From positions 1-7,202 of the forward strand of contig PXEK01000360.1 of the NCBI GenBank assembly GCA_003564735.1: DNA of 7,202 nucleotides, written 5' to 3'. This DNA comes from Cryomorphaceae bacterium. Its GTDB lineage: Bacteria; Bacteroidota; Bacteroidia; Flavobacteriales_G; Salibacteraceae. Below are positions 1-6,342 of this stretch, one piece after another; positions within the stretch are counted from its first letter, which is position 1, and every line of letters starts with the position of its first letter. A model generated the notes under the pieces. It did not search any database. It was not told the DNA's origin and was given only the letters and a program-made list of their open reading frames with translations. The translations under genes and the position numbers were made by a program.

Positions 1-404
1 AATTGAAGAAACTACATTTACTCACCGGGTTTATCGAGTCGCGAAAAGCGGAAGTTGAGGAATACAACCGCAAAGAAAAGGTGGATAAAAATACCCCCGT
101 GAACGGCAGGCATATTACCAACCTGGGGTTATTTAGGGCGTATGTTCAACATTATATTGATAATAACCCTAAAGTGAAAGGGGATATGACCGCCATGGTA
201 AGGCAGCTGGAACCTGATGAAAAGGGAGTTCCTCTTGAAATTTATTGTTTCAGTGCAGTTCAAGAGTGGGTAGGCTACGAGGGTGTAATGGCCGATATTT
301 TTGATCATATCTTCGCCTCAGTGCACGAGTTCGAATTGGAAATTTTCGAGCAGCCTACGGGTTCAGACTTGCAGGAGTTATTGAAGTATTCTTTTATGAA
401 GTAG
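1..404 (+). CDS. Mechanosensitive ion channel (MscS superfamily, YbdG-like), C-terminal part
   Basis: This is the last ~133 residues of a miniconductance mechanosensitive channel of the YbdG/MscM branch of the MscS superfamily, an inner-membrane channel that opens under membrane tension and releases solutes during hypo-osmotic shock. The visible part is the cytoplasmic C-terminal domain. From memory of the family, recognisable blocks are NGRHITNLGLFRAYV (about residues 34-48 of the visible part), DMTAMVRQLEP, GVPLEIYCF, and the EWVGYEGVMADIFDHIFA block near the end. The frame is open to base 1, so the TTG at position 3 is an internal codon and not a start; the channel's membrane segments lie upstream of the window. 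Full-length relatives are about 400-430 residues. The gene ends with TAG at 402-404 and faces the minus-strand gene at 541-1269. Assignment is by remembered family motifs and is strong. Confidence 0.9.
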   Translation, partial: LKKLHLLTGFIESRKAEVEEYNRKEKVDKNTPVNGRHITNLGLFRAYVQHYIDNNPKVKGDMTAMVRQLEPDEKGVPLEIYCFSAVQEWVGYEGVMADIFDHIFASVHEFELEIFEQPTGSDLQELLKYSFMK

Positions 405-540
405 TGTAATGGAGTGTGACAGATGGATTGGGTTCTGACCAATAAGATGATTTTAATCAGAATCCGTTAGTGAATTCTTATTCAGTTCTTGGGTATAAAA
501 TCGTTACTCCACATCAAAAAACAAAGATTAAAAAGATCGA
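405..540. other. Convergent intergenic region with an imperfect hairpin
   Basis: These 136 bases separate two convergent genes. The only structure I see is an inverted repeat, 430-438 (GGGTTCTGA) against 457-465 (TCAGAATCC). It pairs over 9 bp on the plus strand with one G-U wobble and an 18-base loop. No T tract follows it, so it is at best a weak transcript-end structure for the channel gene. I see no clear rho-independent terminator for either gene. Confidence 0.25.
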
Positions 541-1269
541 TTAGAATTTCAGTTTTAATCCCAGTTGATAAACCATGGCTTTGGTTTTTGAGCGCACTCG
601 AGTGAATGAGGCTTCTTGGTTATCATTAAATGTAACCGATTCGGGATCGAGGTAGCGTGCTCTTCCGCCGGGCATACGAACAACTCTGCCGTCAAGTAAT
701 ACGTTTGTTCCCAACCTTATGCTCGCACCCGCGCCGTAACCGTAACTCCACGTTAAACCAAAATTATTGTCAATTTCAGACTCGGGGTTGTCCTGCCCGG
801 GAACATCAACGTCAATAACTGAACGGGTATTGAAAATTCGGAATCCGCCCATCACTTCAACATAGGGGAAGAAGACGTCGTTGAGGGTGCGTAAAAAACT
901 AATTCGCGAATGTATGTGTATGGGCATCATGGAGGATGTTACTCTTGAGTTTACTCTGTAATCGCCTAAGGTAGGGTCATTCAAATCAAAAGTTTCACGC
1001 TCTCGGCCCATCCAAAAATAATGAAAACTTGCTCCTATATCCAGTGGCAGGTTGTTACGCTGAGAGTAAAACCCTCCACCAACTCCAAAAAAGGCACGTT
1101 GAGGGGCAAGGTCTTTAAACTCGCCGCGAGGTACGGCTATGTTTATGTTTGGACTAAAGTGGCCGTTATTATCGTGCTGCCTGTTGGGATTACGCCGGGT
1201 TTGACTTTGAACTTGCTCGAAAAGTGTTTGAGAACCAATTAGTAGAAGAAGTAGTATACATTTTTTCAT
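541..1269 (-). CDS. Outer-membrane beta-barrel protein with signal peptide
   Basis: A 242-residue protein that I infer to be a small outer-membrane beta-barrel of the broad OmpA-N/OmpW-like type common in Bacteroidota; no specific ligand or function can be named. The N terminus (MKK, then a Leu/Ile-rich stretch to about residue 18) is a Sec signal peptide, with likely cleavage after VQS at residue 22. A polar, Arg/Asn-rich linker follows (about 23-37). From about residue 41 there are alternating amphipathic segments with Gly and aromatic residues, such as FFGVGGGFYSQ (60-70), ASFHYFW (80-86), FFPYVEVMGGFRIF (133-146), WSYGYGAGASIRLG (174-187) and the last strand YQLGLKLKF. A terminal Phe is the usual signature for BAM-assembled barrels. 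Cys4 is too close to the N terminus, with no proper lipobox, to suggest a lipoprotein. The ATG is followed by a typical signal sequence, and the promoter -7 element lies just upstream. It appears monocistronic. Confidence 0.8.
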   Translation of the reverse strand: MKKCILLLLLIGSQTLFEQVQSQTRRNPNRQHDNNGHFSPNINIAVPRGEFKDLAPQRAFFGVGGGFYSQRNNLPLDIGASFHYFWMGRERETFDLNDPTLGDYRVNSRVTSSMMPIHIHSRISFLRTLNDVFFPYVEVMGGFRIFNTRSVIDVDVPGQDNPESEIDNNFGLTWSYGYGAGASIRLGTNVLLDGRVVRMPGGRARYLDPESVTFNDNQEASFTRVRSKTKAMVYQLGLKLKF

Positions 1270-1295
1270 AGGATTGTATATATCTAAAGTTGTGC

Positions 1296-1303
1296 CAAAA
1301 GTA
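1296..1303 (-). promoter_or_regulatory. Promoter -7 element (TACTTTTG) of the barrel gene
   Basis: On the minus strand this reads TACTTTTG, a full match to the Bacteroidota -7 consensus TAnnTTTG. It lies 26 bases upstream of the ATG at 1269, giving an inferred leader of about 20-25 nt. The -33 element is weak: 19 bases further upstream there is GGTTA rather than TTG. The position directly before an isolated gene and downstream of a terminator supports the call. Confidence 0.5.
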
Positions 1304-1416
1304 TCTGATATTTTTTGTTGTATAACCGGCCGTCTAAGAAAAATTCATCGATGTATATTTTACTTCATTAGTTGAATCTAAATATTCATTGACGTGGAGA
1401 CGAGTTTTTATAAAAC

Positions 1417-1452
1417 AAAACCCGACTATTCTTTAGGAATAATCGGGTTTTT
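1417..1452 (-). terminator. Rho-independent terminator of the T9SS-protein gene
   Basis: An 11-bp stem (1421-1431 with 1437-1447) has a 5-base loop and is flanked by A4/T4 extensions. It lies 46 bases beyond the TAA of the 1498-4251 gene. Read on the minus strand, the one non-Watson-Crick position is a G-U wobble; on the plus strand it is a C-A mismatch. After the stem the minus-strand RNA runs into a T-rich tract (TTTTGTTTTAT). Both points show it serves minus-strand transcription. It separates this unit from the barrel gene downstream. Confidence 0.8.
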
Positions 1453-1497
1453 GATTTGGTGATCACCGCGAATTGCGGACTCTAAAGAAGGCCTAAT

Positions 1498-4251
1498 TTA
1501 TTTTACGATGATTTTATATAAACCCGTTTCTGTTTTAGACTCAACACGTAAAAAGTACAAACCCGATGAAAGTCCGTTCACATCCATTTCTAAACGAGCT
1601 GATGTGGGAAAGTCCATGGTTTGCTCTTTAATAAGTGTGCCGCTTGCTGAAATTAACCGCAATACATACAGTTCGGGTTTCCCGTTATTTTCAATATACA
1701 CTTTATCGGTTGCGGGGTTGGGGTAAATTTTAATATCGGGCATTTGCAACTCTTCAACACTTGTATCATCATAGTAGTGTATGGAAACGTTGATAGTATC
1801 AGAAGCCGTGCAGGTATTTGTACTCGTTACTTTTGCCCAGTAAGTGCCGCTTGAGTCAACGGTTATGGAGCGAACCGTATCACCTGTTGACCACAGGAAT
1901 GAGGCGTAATTACCTTGTATGGTTAAATCAACCGAGGTGTTGGTATCGGCAATATCGGGACCTAGGTTTAGACTAATTCCCGTACGGGATTCAATTTGAG
2001 CCTCAGCGGTACTTTCACATCCAAATTGGTTAGCAACGGTTACGAAATAGTTTCCTGTTGAACTTACGGCCAGGGTTGAGCTTGTATCTCCCGTATTCCA
2101 AGAGTATGAAGCGTAACCTTCTCCGGGGTTGAGTATTACAGGGTCAGAGCCGGTACAGAAAAAGGTGTCTTGCAGTTCAATATCCGGGAACGGAGCTTCA
2201 ACAATGGTTATACTTTCCGTAATGGTGTCAGGACAAAGGCCTCCTTGAGCTACTGTGACCGAGTATGTACCCGCGTCGGTAACAATGAAGGTGCGTGTGG
2301 TGCTGTTATCTTGCCAAAAGTGGTCAGCGCCAAAATTACCGGCATCGAGAATAAGGTTGATACTCTCTCCTTCACAAAAGCCGGTGTCATTTCCAAAGTC
2401 TATGGGGTTTAATACGGGGACACGGGTAATCAAGATGGTATCTCCGGCCGTACAGCCGTTAAAGTCGGCGGTGACCCAATACTGGCCCGCGGTATCTATA
2501 GTTATTTGTGAACCGGTAGCCCCTGTACTCCATGTGAAAGAAGCTTGGGGAGTACTCGAGGTTATAGTTCTGGAAAATGTGGTATCAGAGCAGTAAAAAT
2601 CATCACCTCCCATATTTACATCGGGTGTTTGAGTTTCACTTATAGTGATGGTATCTGCAATGGATACGCCGCATTTTGAAACCGTTACGGTATAAGTTCC
2701 TGCGGTGTCAATAAGTAAAACGGGTGTGGTATCATTTGTGTTCCAAATGTATGAGGCGCCAAAAACAGAGGCATCAGAGTTAAGTTGAATACCATCCGCG
2801 GAGCAGTAGTTTGTATCAGAGCCCAGATCGACCGTGAAGGCATTACCTCGAGGTACTCCAAAATTGGGCCGAATTCCCAAAACTACTTGAAAGCCCGCTG
2901 CTTCGAACTCTGTCCACCCGGGAGGAGCGGCTTGATAGTAGCACACTTGAGGTTCGTAAAACTCTTGAGTGAAACCAAAGCCCAGGTTGTTGGTGTTGAT
3001 TTGTTCAACGGAAAAAAAATACTTGCCGGGAGTAAGTTCAACCTCGCAACTGAAGTTAATATTATACCAACCGGCTCCTGCAGGGGGTATTTCTAAAATG
3101 TCACTCGAGTCGATTAGTGCGTTGGGTAAATCGTTGACTACATCGTATAAAAGTATCCTTATAGAGTCACCTGACGTTGGAGTTTGGAGTCTCACATCAA
3201 CAGAGGTAATGGTATCCGTATTATAAATTTCAAAAATTTGCCCGAAACGACCCGAAGCACCGGTAAAGCCGATTCCGCCCGCAAAATTTCCCGCTTCACG
3301 AGAATAAACGGAATCCGTTACTTGAAAAATATGATTTAGCGTATCGTTTAATGTGAAGGTATCAGCCGGGTTGGGATTCATTACAAACTCAATGTTGAAC
3401 GAGTCGGGGCCGGTTATGGTATAACCCGTGGTTGAAGTAAAGTTTCCCGATGCGAATGAACCTAAGCTGTGCGTGCCTGAGTTAAGTGTAACGGCACCCG
3501 ATGATGCAGATGTAAAAGTTCCGCTGTATCCGATTTGGTTGTTTGTTCCCGATCCAAAGTTTGTAATATCGGCCTGCAAGGTTAAAGAGTCTATTTGGCT
3601 AATGGGAATTTTATAGTAAGGAAAATTCACTCCCACTTTTTCAAATCCCGCATTTTGTGCAGGTTGTTCAATAAACGAGCAAAGATCTATAGCCGCGGCC
3701 CCACGCGAGGCTTGAGCGGCTTCACTCCTAAAACGTATTTGAGTTGTTGTGGAACTATGCGAACTAAGATCATAGCTTTTGTAAAGCCAGCGTTGTTGTT
3801 CATTTGAATGAGTAGGTGCAGAAATAGAGTCCAAAACCGTCCACGTAGCACCGTTTGTCGACACCTCCACCGTAAAAAAACCATAAGAAGCTCCGTTGAT
3901 GTGATACCAAAACCCAAAAGCGGGGTCAGTATATGTGGTAAGATCAACTTGCGGGCTAATGAGATCGGCCGGCACGGTTGCACCCGTAGCCTGTGTGCTA
4001 TTTGTTACCATGTAAGCCGTACCTCTAAACGGACTTCCCGGTCCGGTAAATAACCCGGGAGATGCGGCCGTTGCAGCTTGCCATCGGTAATCGGTAGTCA
4101 TACTCGGTTGGCATGTCCAACCGTTTGTGAGCACTCCTGTTGATGCATTTGGAATCCCGGTGAAATCGTAAACTTGAGCAGTGAGCGATACCGTGATAAA
4201 AACTGCCGGAAGAATAGCAGTTATGAATTTAATTGTGAATACCTTTTTCAT
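1498..4251 (-). CDS. T9SS-exported multidomain surface protein (MAM-like/choice-of-anchor J, five Ig-like repeats)
   Basis: A 917-residue secreted or cell-surface protein; role unknown, possibly adhesion or matrix binding (inferred from architecture only). Residues 1-25 form a Sec signal peptide with likely cleavage at SLTA/QV. Residues ~28-195 resemble a MAM-like/choice-of-anchor-J sandwich (AFGFWYHINGASYG, FTVEVSTNGATWTVL, RFRSEA). Residues ~205-312 look like a CARDB-type Ig fold, and ~314-465 are a further beta-rich region. Residues 474-824 are five tandem ~65-75 residue Ig-like repeats with the pattern LG.D...C...W.TG.T....I..AGTY.VTV...C...DTI. Residues 838-917 are a type A T9SS sorting domain (IYPNPATDKVYIE near 842, GLYFLRV near 897, KIIVK at the end), normally cleaved on export through the outer membrane. 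The ATG start is set by the signal peptide; the leader (AGAAAGAA) is A-rich with little Shine-Dalgarno character. A possible -7 element, TACTTTTT, lies about 27 bases upstream without a clear -33. No catalytic domain is visible. Confidence 0.88.
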   Translation of the reverse strand: MKKVFTIKFITAILPAVFITVSLTAQVYDFTGIPNASTGVLTNGWTCQPSMTTDYRWQAATAASPGLFTGPGSPFRGTAYMVTNSTQATGATVPADLISPQVDLTTYTDPAFGFWYHINGASYGFFTVEVSTNGATWTVLDSISAPTHSNEQQRWLYKSYDLSSHSSTTTQIRFRSEAAQASRGAAAIDLCSFIEQPAQNAGFEKVGVNFPYYKIPISQIDSLTLQADITNFGSGTNNQIGYSGTFTSASSGAVTLNSGTHSLGSFASGNFTSTTGYTITGPDSFNIEFVMNPNPADTFTLNDTLNHIFQVTDSVYSREAGNFAGGIGFTGASGRFGQIFEIYNTDTITSVDVRLQTPTSGDSIRILLYDVVNDLPNALIDSSDILEIPPAGAGWYNINFSCEVELTPGKYFFSVEQINTNNLGFGFTQEFYEPQVCYYQAAPPGWTEFEAAGFQVVLGIRPNFGVPRGNAFTVDLGSDTNYCSADGIQLNSDASVFGASYIWNTNDTTPVLLIDTAGTYTVTVSKCGVSIADTITISETQTPDVNMGGDDFYCSDTTFSRTITSSTPQASFTWSTGATGSQITIDTAGQYWVTADFNGCTAGDTILITRVPVLNPIDFGNDTGFCEGESINLILDAGNFGADHFWQDNSTTRTFIVTDAGTYSVTVAQGGLCPDTITESITIVEAPFPDIELQDTFFCTGSDPVILNPGEGYASYSWNTGDTSSTLAVSSTGNYFVTVANQFGCESTAEAQIESRTGISLNLGPDIADTNTSVDLTIQGNYASFLWSTGDTVRSITVDSSGTYWAKVTSTNTCTASDTINVSIHYYDDTSVEELQMPDIKIYPNPATDKVYIENNGKPELYVLRLISASGTLIKEQTMDFPTSARLEMDVNGLSSGLYFLRVESKTETGLYKIIVK
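1780..2832 (-). repeat. Array of five Ig-like protein repeats within the T9SS protein
   Basis: Five diverged coding repeats occupy residues about 474-540, 544-610, 617-684, 689-755 and 759-824. Repeats 1-4 each have a Cys early in the unit (C483, C554, C626, C699) and a second Cys near the end (C527, C600, C673, C745), which fits one disulfide per repeat. The central Trp (W503, W574, W646, W718, W787) and the GTY-like strand are kept in all five. Repeat 5 lacks the first Cys but keeps the second (C814). The repeats are recognisable at protein level and well diverged in DNA, so this is an old array and not a recent tandem duplication. Confidence 0.8.
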
Positions 4252-4494
4252 TTCTTTCTATTTTGTGACGAAGGTAATAAAAAGTAGAATAATACCGACT
4301 AAATAGAAAAAATTCTTAACTCAACCGATGAAATCAATCCGTTTTCGAAAAAAACACAAACCTCAATGCCATATGGTGAGCTTAATTTAAGCTTTAAATA
4401 CCCGGTAAAAAAGGTTCTATGGTGTAGGCGTAGCCAATACCGGTTGCGTAAAATTAACGGACTTATCGTGTTTGATGATTTTTTTAAAAAAATA
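4252..4494. other. Intergenic stretch upstream of the T9SS protein, no gene seen
   Basis: AT-rich DNA holding the presumed promoter region of the minus-strand T9SS-protein gene. I found no credible open reading frame on either strand. Two small symmetric elements are present. One is a 15-base palindrome, AGCTTAATTTAAGCT, at 4379-4393. The other is a distant inverted pair, CCGGTA (4402-4407) and TACCGG (4438-4443). Neither has a tract or partner that would make it a terminator, and no function is assigned. Confidence 0.4.
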
Positions 4495-4526
4495 TTTTGT
4501 CAATTGAAATAAACATTATATGTTTG
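4495..4526 (+). promoter_or_regulatory. Strong Bacteroidota-type promoter reading away from any protein gene
   Basis: TTTTG at 4495-4499, a 19-base spacer, then TATGTTTG at 4519-4526. This matches both elements of the Bacteroidota housekeeping promoter (TTTG at -33, TAnnTTTG at -7) with the usual spacing. It is the best promoter in the window. Transcription would start near 4530 and run rightward into a hairpin and terminator about 90 bases on, opposite to the flanking genes. No protein gene follows it on this strand. Confidence 0.75.
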
Positions 4527-4529
4527 AAC

Positions 4530-4621
4530 CGAATTAGCGTTTTGCTATCAATGCAAGACGCAATGGTTCCAAGTTTTTCGATTAGAGCGATGAGATATGG
4601 GGGTATCTCATCGCTTTTTTT
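4530..4621 (+). ncRNA. Candidate small RNA of about 90 nt, family not recognised
   Basis: The segment lies between a strong promoter and a strong terminator on the same strand and has no credible coding capacity. Predicted structure by eye: hairpin 1 pairs 4537-4545 (GCGTTTTGC) with 4553-4561 (GCAAGACGC), 9 bp with one G-U wobble, around a 7-base loop TATCAAT. Three more base pairs (ATT 4533-4535 with AAT 4562-4564) can extend it past a bulged A. If the transcript starts as early as 4526, GAACC (4526-4530) could also pair with GGTTC (4565-4569). Next is a single-stranded, U-rich linker (about 4570-4585), then terminator hairpin 2. This layout (5' hairpin, exposed linker, terminator hairpin) is usual for trans-acting regulatory RNAs. 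It does not show the conserved core of SRP RNA, 6S RNA or tmRNA as I know them. The 5' end is inferred from the -7 element and may be off by several bases. Confidence 0.6.
4586..4621 (+). terminator. Rho-independent terminator of the small RNA
   Basis: A perfect 12-bp stem, 4586-4597 (AGCGATGAGATA) with 4604-4615 (TATCTCATCGCT), has a 6-base loop TGGGGG and is followed by seven T (4615-4621). The T tract is on the plus strand only; the minus-strand continuation is CTAATCG, so the element terminates rightward transcription. No plus-strand protein gene lies upstream for about 4 kb. It sits 21 bases beyond the stop of the convergent NRDE gene, so the same stem could form in that mRNA's 3' end as well. 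Confidence 0.88.
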
Positions 4622-4642
4622 ATGCGATAAACAATAGATCTT

Positions 4643-5362
4643 TTATTCTAATTCCAATCGTTTTTCGTCCACTCGCGAATTTAATAAGTCCTCAAAGCGC
4701 ACTTTTAAATCGCCGTTTTTCAGAACCACTTGAATAATGCTCGTTGTTTTGACTTTTTCTTCCCTGTTTATGATGAATCCTTTGTCGGGATCGGAAAGGT
4801 TTTCTTGCTTGTGAAATGAGAGTAAATTATCCGGAGTAACACGACTCGAATCAGCTATAAACTCATTGAAAAGCTCCTCACGAAACTCTATATTCTCCTT
4901 TGAATACAATTGAGCTGCCGACCATATGCTAGGTTTGTTTGAATTGATTTTAGTGTGTGTCAACTCATCTCCCGTGAAGCGGATTTCCTCTGTTTGTTTA
5001 TGTTTAAGGTCGAAGGCTACCAGCGTGAAGGGTTGAATGCCTTCAAAGTCAAAGCTTTTATGAAATGTGGAAAGGTCGGGGTGTTTGAGCGACTCCAAAA
5101 GAACCAAGCCACGAGTTAACTTGTAGGGCGGGTTGAATTCATGAGGTTTAAATGCCCCGTTCAAAAGGCAGTGCACTTTACCGGCGCTTGATGCCGCAAT
5201 CCACGTGCCGCCGGCAGTTTTATCTACCGGCAGCATCAGTGTATTTTGGTTTTGTTGTTTTAATTGAAGGGAGTCTGAAGTAGGTCTCCCGGGATCTTCG
5301 TCACGATTTGATGTGATAACACATTCGTTTTCGCCTAATGAAACGAAGGTAAGCGTACACAT
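4643..5362 (-). CDS. NRDE family protein (TANGO2-like)
   Basis: A 239-residue protein of the NRDE/TANGO2 family, an Ntn-hydrolase-like fold whose bacterial role is unsettled; eukaryotic TANGO2 has been linked to lipid and heme handling. The family signatures are present: N-terminal MCTLTF with Cys2 at the position of the putative N-terminal nucleophile, the defining NRDE motif at residues 19-22 (SNRDEDPGRPT), GGTWIA at 51-56, a LTRG motif at 82-85, PFTLVAFD at 111-118, and KTTSIIQV near 205-212 in the C-terminal part. The length is slightly short but appears complete. There is no signal peptide, so it is probably cytoplasmic. The ATG start is fixed by the MC start of the family. It begins 7 bases after the stop of the desaturase gene and is almost certainly co-transcribed with it. 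There is no obvious Shine-Dalgarno sequence. Confidence 0.88.
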   Translation of the reverse strand: MCTLTFVSLGENECVITSNRDEDPGRPTSDSLQLKQQNQNTLMLPVDKTAGGTWIAASSAGKVHCLLNGAFKPHEFNPPYKLTRGLVLLESLKHPDLSTFHKSFDFEGIQPFTLVAFDLKHKQTEEIRFTGDELTHTKINSNKPSIWSAAQLYSKENIEFREELFNEFIADSSRVTPDNLLSFHKQENLSDPDKGFIINREEKVKTTSIIQVVLKNGDLKVRFEDLLNSRVDEKRLELE

Positions 5363-5369
5363 TTTATCG

Positions 5370-6125
5370 TTAGGCAGCCTTTTTCAGCGGGGTGACTTGC
5401 CTTTGCTTCAAAGTAATCATTCCCACTTTATCGAATAATTTGATAAAAGTGTAAACCGGATCCCACTCCAATTTTCCTTTGCCAAAATTGGCGCTGTTGG
5501 GATGACTATGGTGGTTGTTATGGTAAGATTCACCCAGCATCAAAAAGTCGAAAGGCAATAAATTTTTTGATGTATCTTTAACCTTATACCTTACAGTTCC
5601 TATCTTGTGAGCAAACCAATTAATAATAGCTCCGTGAAACGGCCCCATAACAAAATGAATGGGTAACAATAGCCACATCCACCATTGAGTAGCAAAGGCG
5701 GCATAAAAAGCAATGTATAGACCTGCCCAAAGTAGACGAGTTACTTTATGGTCGGCAAATTTTTCCATGGACTCCCAGTAGGGTAAGTCGGTTAAAAACT
5801 GTTTGTCTAATTTTTTTCTTCCGTAAAAGATGTCACTGTAGATTACTTTTGTCTTCCACATCATGTCAAACAAATTCTTGCTGTATTTTGGAGAATGTGG
5901 ATCTTTTTCCGTATCGGCATAGGCGTGATGCATGCGGTGAAGAGCGCCATATGCGTGCGGACTCAAATATGAAGAGCCTTGGAAAATCAAACTAAGTACA
6001 TACCAAAACTTTTCCCATCCTTTAGACATTGTGAATTGTTGATGGGCCGCGTAGCGGTGATGAAAAAATGTTTGAGTAAATAAGGAGAGGTACCAGTGCG
6101 CGATGAAAAAAAGTAAAACTGCCAA
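5370..6125 (-). CDS. Acyl-CoA (stearoyl-type) fatty acid desaturase
   Basis: A membrane-bound, di-iron fatty acid desaturase of 251 residues that introduces a cis double bond into acyl chains (delta-9 type expected), adjusting membrane fluidity. The three His boxes are intact: HHRYAAH (22-28), HRMHH (63-67) and HNNHH (202-206). The extra iron-ligand region NWFAHK (169-174) is present too. Hydrophobic segments lie at about 1-18, 38-52, 130-145 and 147-162. The length fits the short bacterial branch that has no cytochrome b5 fusion. The start is unusual. The frame has no ATG before residue 33, which is past the first His box, so TTG at 6123-6125 is the best start (MAVLLFFIAHWYLSLF matches relatives as I recall them). 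An in-frame stop at 6159-6161 limits extension to 11 more residues. It is the first gene of a two-gene operon with the NRDE gene. Confidence 0.92.
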   Translation of the reverse strand: MAVLLFFIAHWYLSLFTQTFFHHRYAAHQQFTMSKGWEKFWYVLSLIFQGSSYLSPHAYGALHRMHHAYADTEKDPHSPKYSKNLFDMMWKTKVIYSDIFYGRKKLDKQFLTDLPYWESMEKFADHKVTRLLWAGLYIAFYAAFATQWWMWLLLPIHFVMGPFHGAIINWFAHKIGTVRYKVKDTSKNLLPFDFLMLGESYHNNHHSHPNSANFGKGKLEWDPVYTFIKLFDKVGMITLKQRQVTPLKKAA

Positions 6126-6143
6126 AATATTAAATTTAAAGAT

Positions 6144-6176
6144 TAAGTATAATGGCAGCTATAACGCTTCGCAAAA
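6144..6176 (-). promoter_or_regulatory. Weak candidate promoter for the desaturase-NRDE operon
   Basis: On the minus strand, TTTTG (6172-6176) is followed by 20 bases and TATACTTA (6144-6151), which matches four of the six fixed positions of TAnnTTTG. Transcription would begin around 6136-6140, leaving a leader of only about 12-15 nt before the TTG start. I saw no better match further upstream. The call is tentative. Confidence 0.25.
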
Positions 6177-6206
6177 GCTTAGGTTCGCTTTTTTCTCGAT
6201 TTTTTT

Positions 6207-6218
6207 CTCACAAGTGAG
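6207..6218. promoter_or_regulatory. Short dyad (CTCACAAGTGAG) upstream of the desaturase, possible operator
   Basis: A 12-base near-perfect dyad, CTCAC-AA-GTGAG, lies about 80 bases upstream of the desaturase start, between T-rich runs. Desaturase genes are often controlled by dimeric regulators, so an operator is conceivable, but a dyad this short also occurs by chance. It could instead be a weak transcript-end hairpin for the gene at 6343-7202, although it is about 125 bases from that stop codon and has no T tract on the minus strand. Confidence 0.2.
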
Positions 6219-6342
6219 TTGATTTGTTTTTTGAGGTGGGTGAGTGTGATTACAAACAACCACTATTTGGCGGATGTTAATAAATTTAAAATGTGGTATT
6301 CGTGTTAACGCACATTACATACTAAACATCGTTGGAGTTAGT

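Noticed and set aside
430..465. Inverted repeat after the channel gene as a terminator
   Set aside because: The loop is long (18 bases), the stem has a wobble and no T tract follows, so it is described only as an imperfect hairpin.
1021..1242. 73-residue plus-strand ORF
   Set aside because: It is fully antisense to the barrel gene, which has a signal peptide, promoter and terminal Phe; the antisense product has no recognisable features.
2170..3226. Several plus-strand ORFs of 80-113 residues
   Set aside because: All are shadows of the repeat-rich minus-strand gene, with no start signals or family features.
3687..3983. 98-residue minus-strand ORF in another frame
   Set aside because: It lies inside the MAM-like domain of the 917-residue protein on the same strand; that frame is continuous and clearly coding.
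4379..4393. 15-base palindrome AGCTTAATTTAAGCT
   Set aside because: It is AT-rich, isolated and not clearly placed relative to a promoter; chance is a sufficient explanation.
4551..4637. A 28-codon plus-strand ORF (ATG at 4551) inside the small-RNA region
   Set aside because: It starts inside hairpin 1, has no ribosome binding site, and runs through the terminator stem and T tract, so its stop codon would not be on the terminated RNA.
6181..6200. Partial complementarity between the small-RNA linker (4565-4583: GGTTC, T-rich run, CGATT) and the upstream DNA of the desaturase operon
   Set aside because: Both 5-base ends match with a T-rich middle, but the spacing differs by one base, the middle is low complexity, and the likely desaturase transcript starts downstream of this site, so it would not be in the mRNA.
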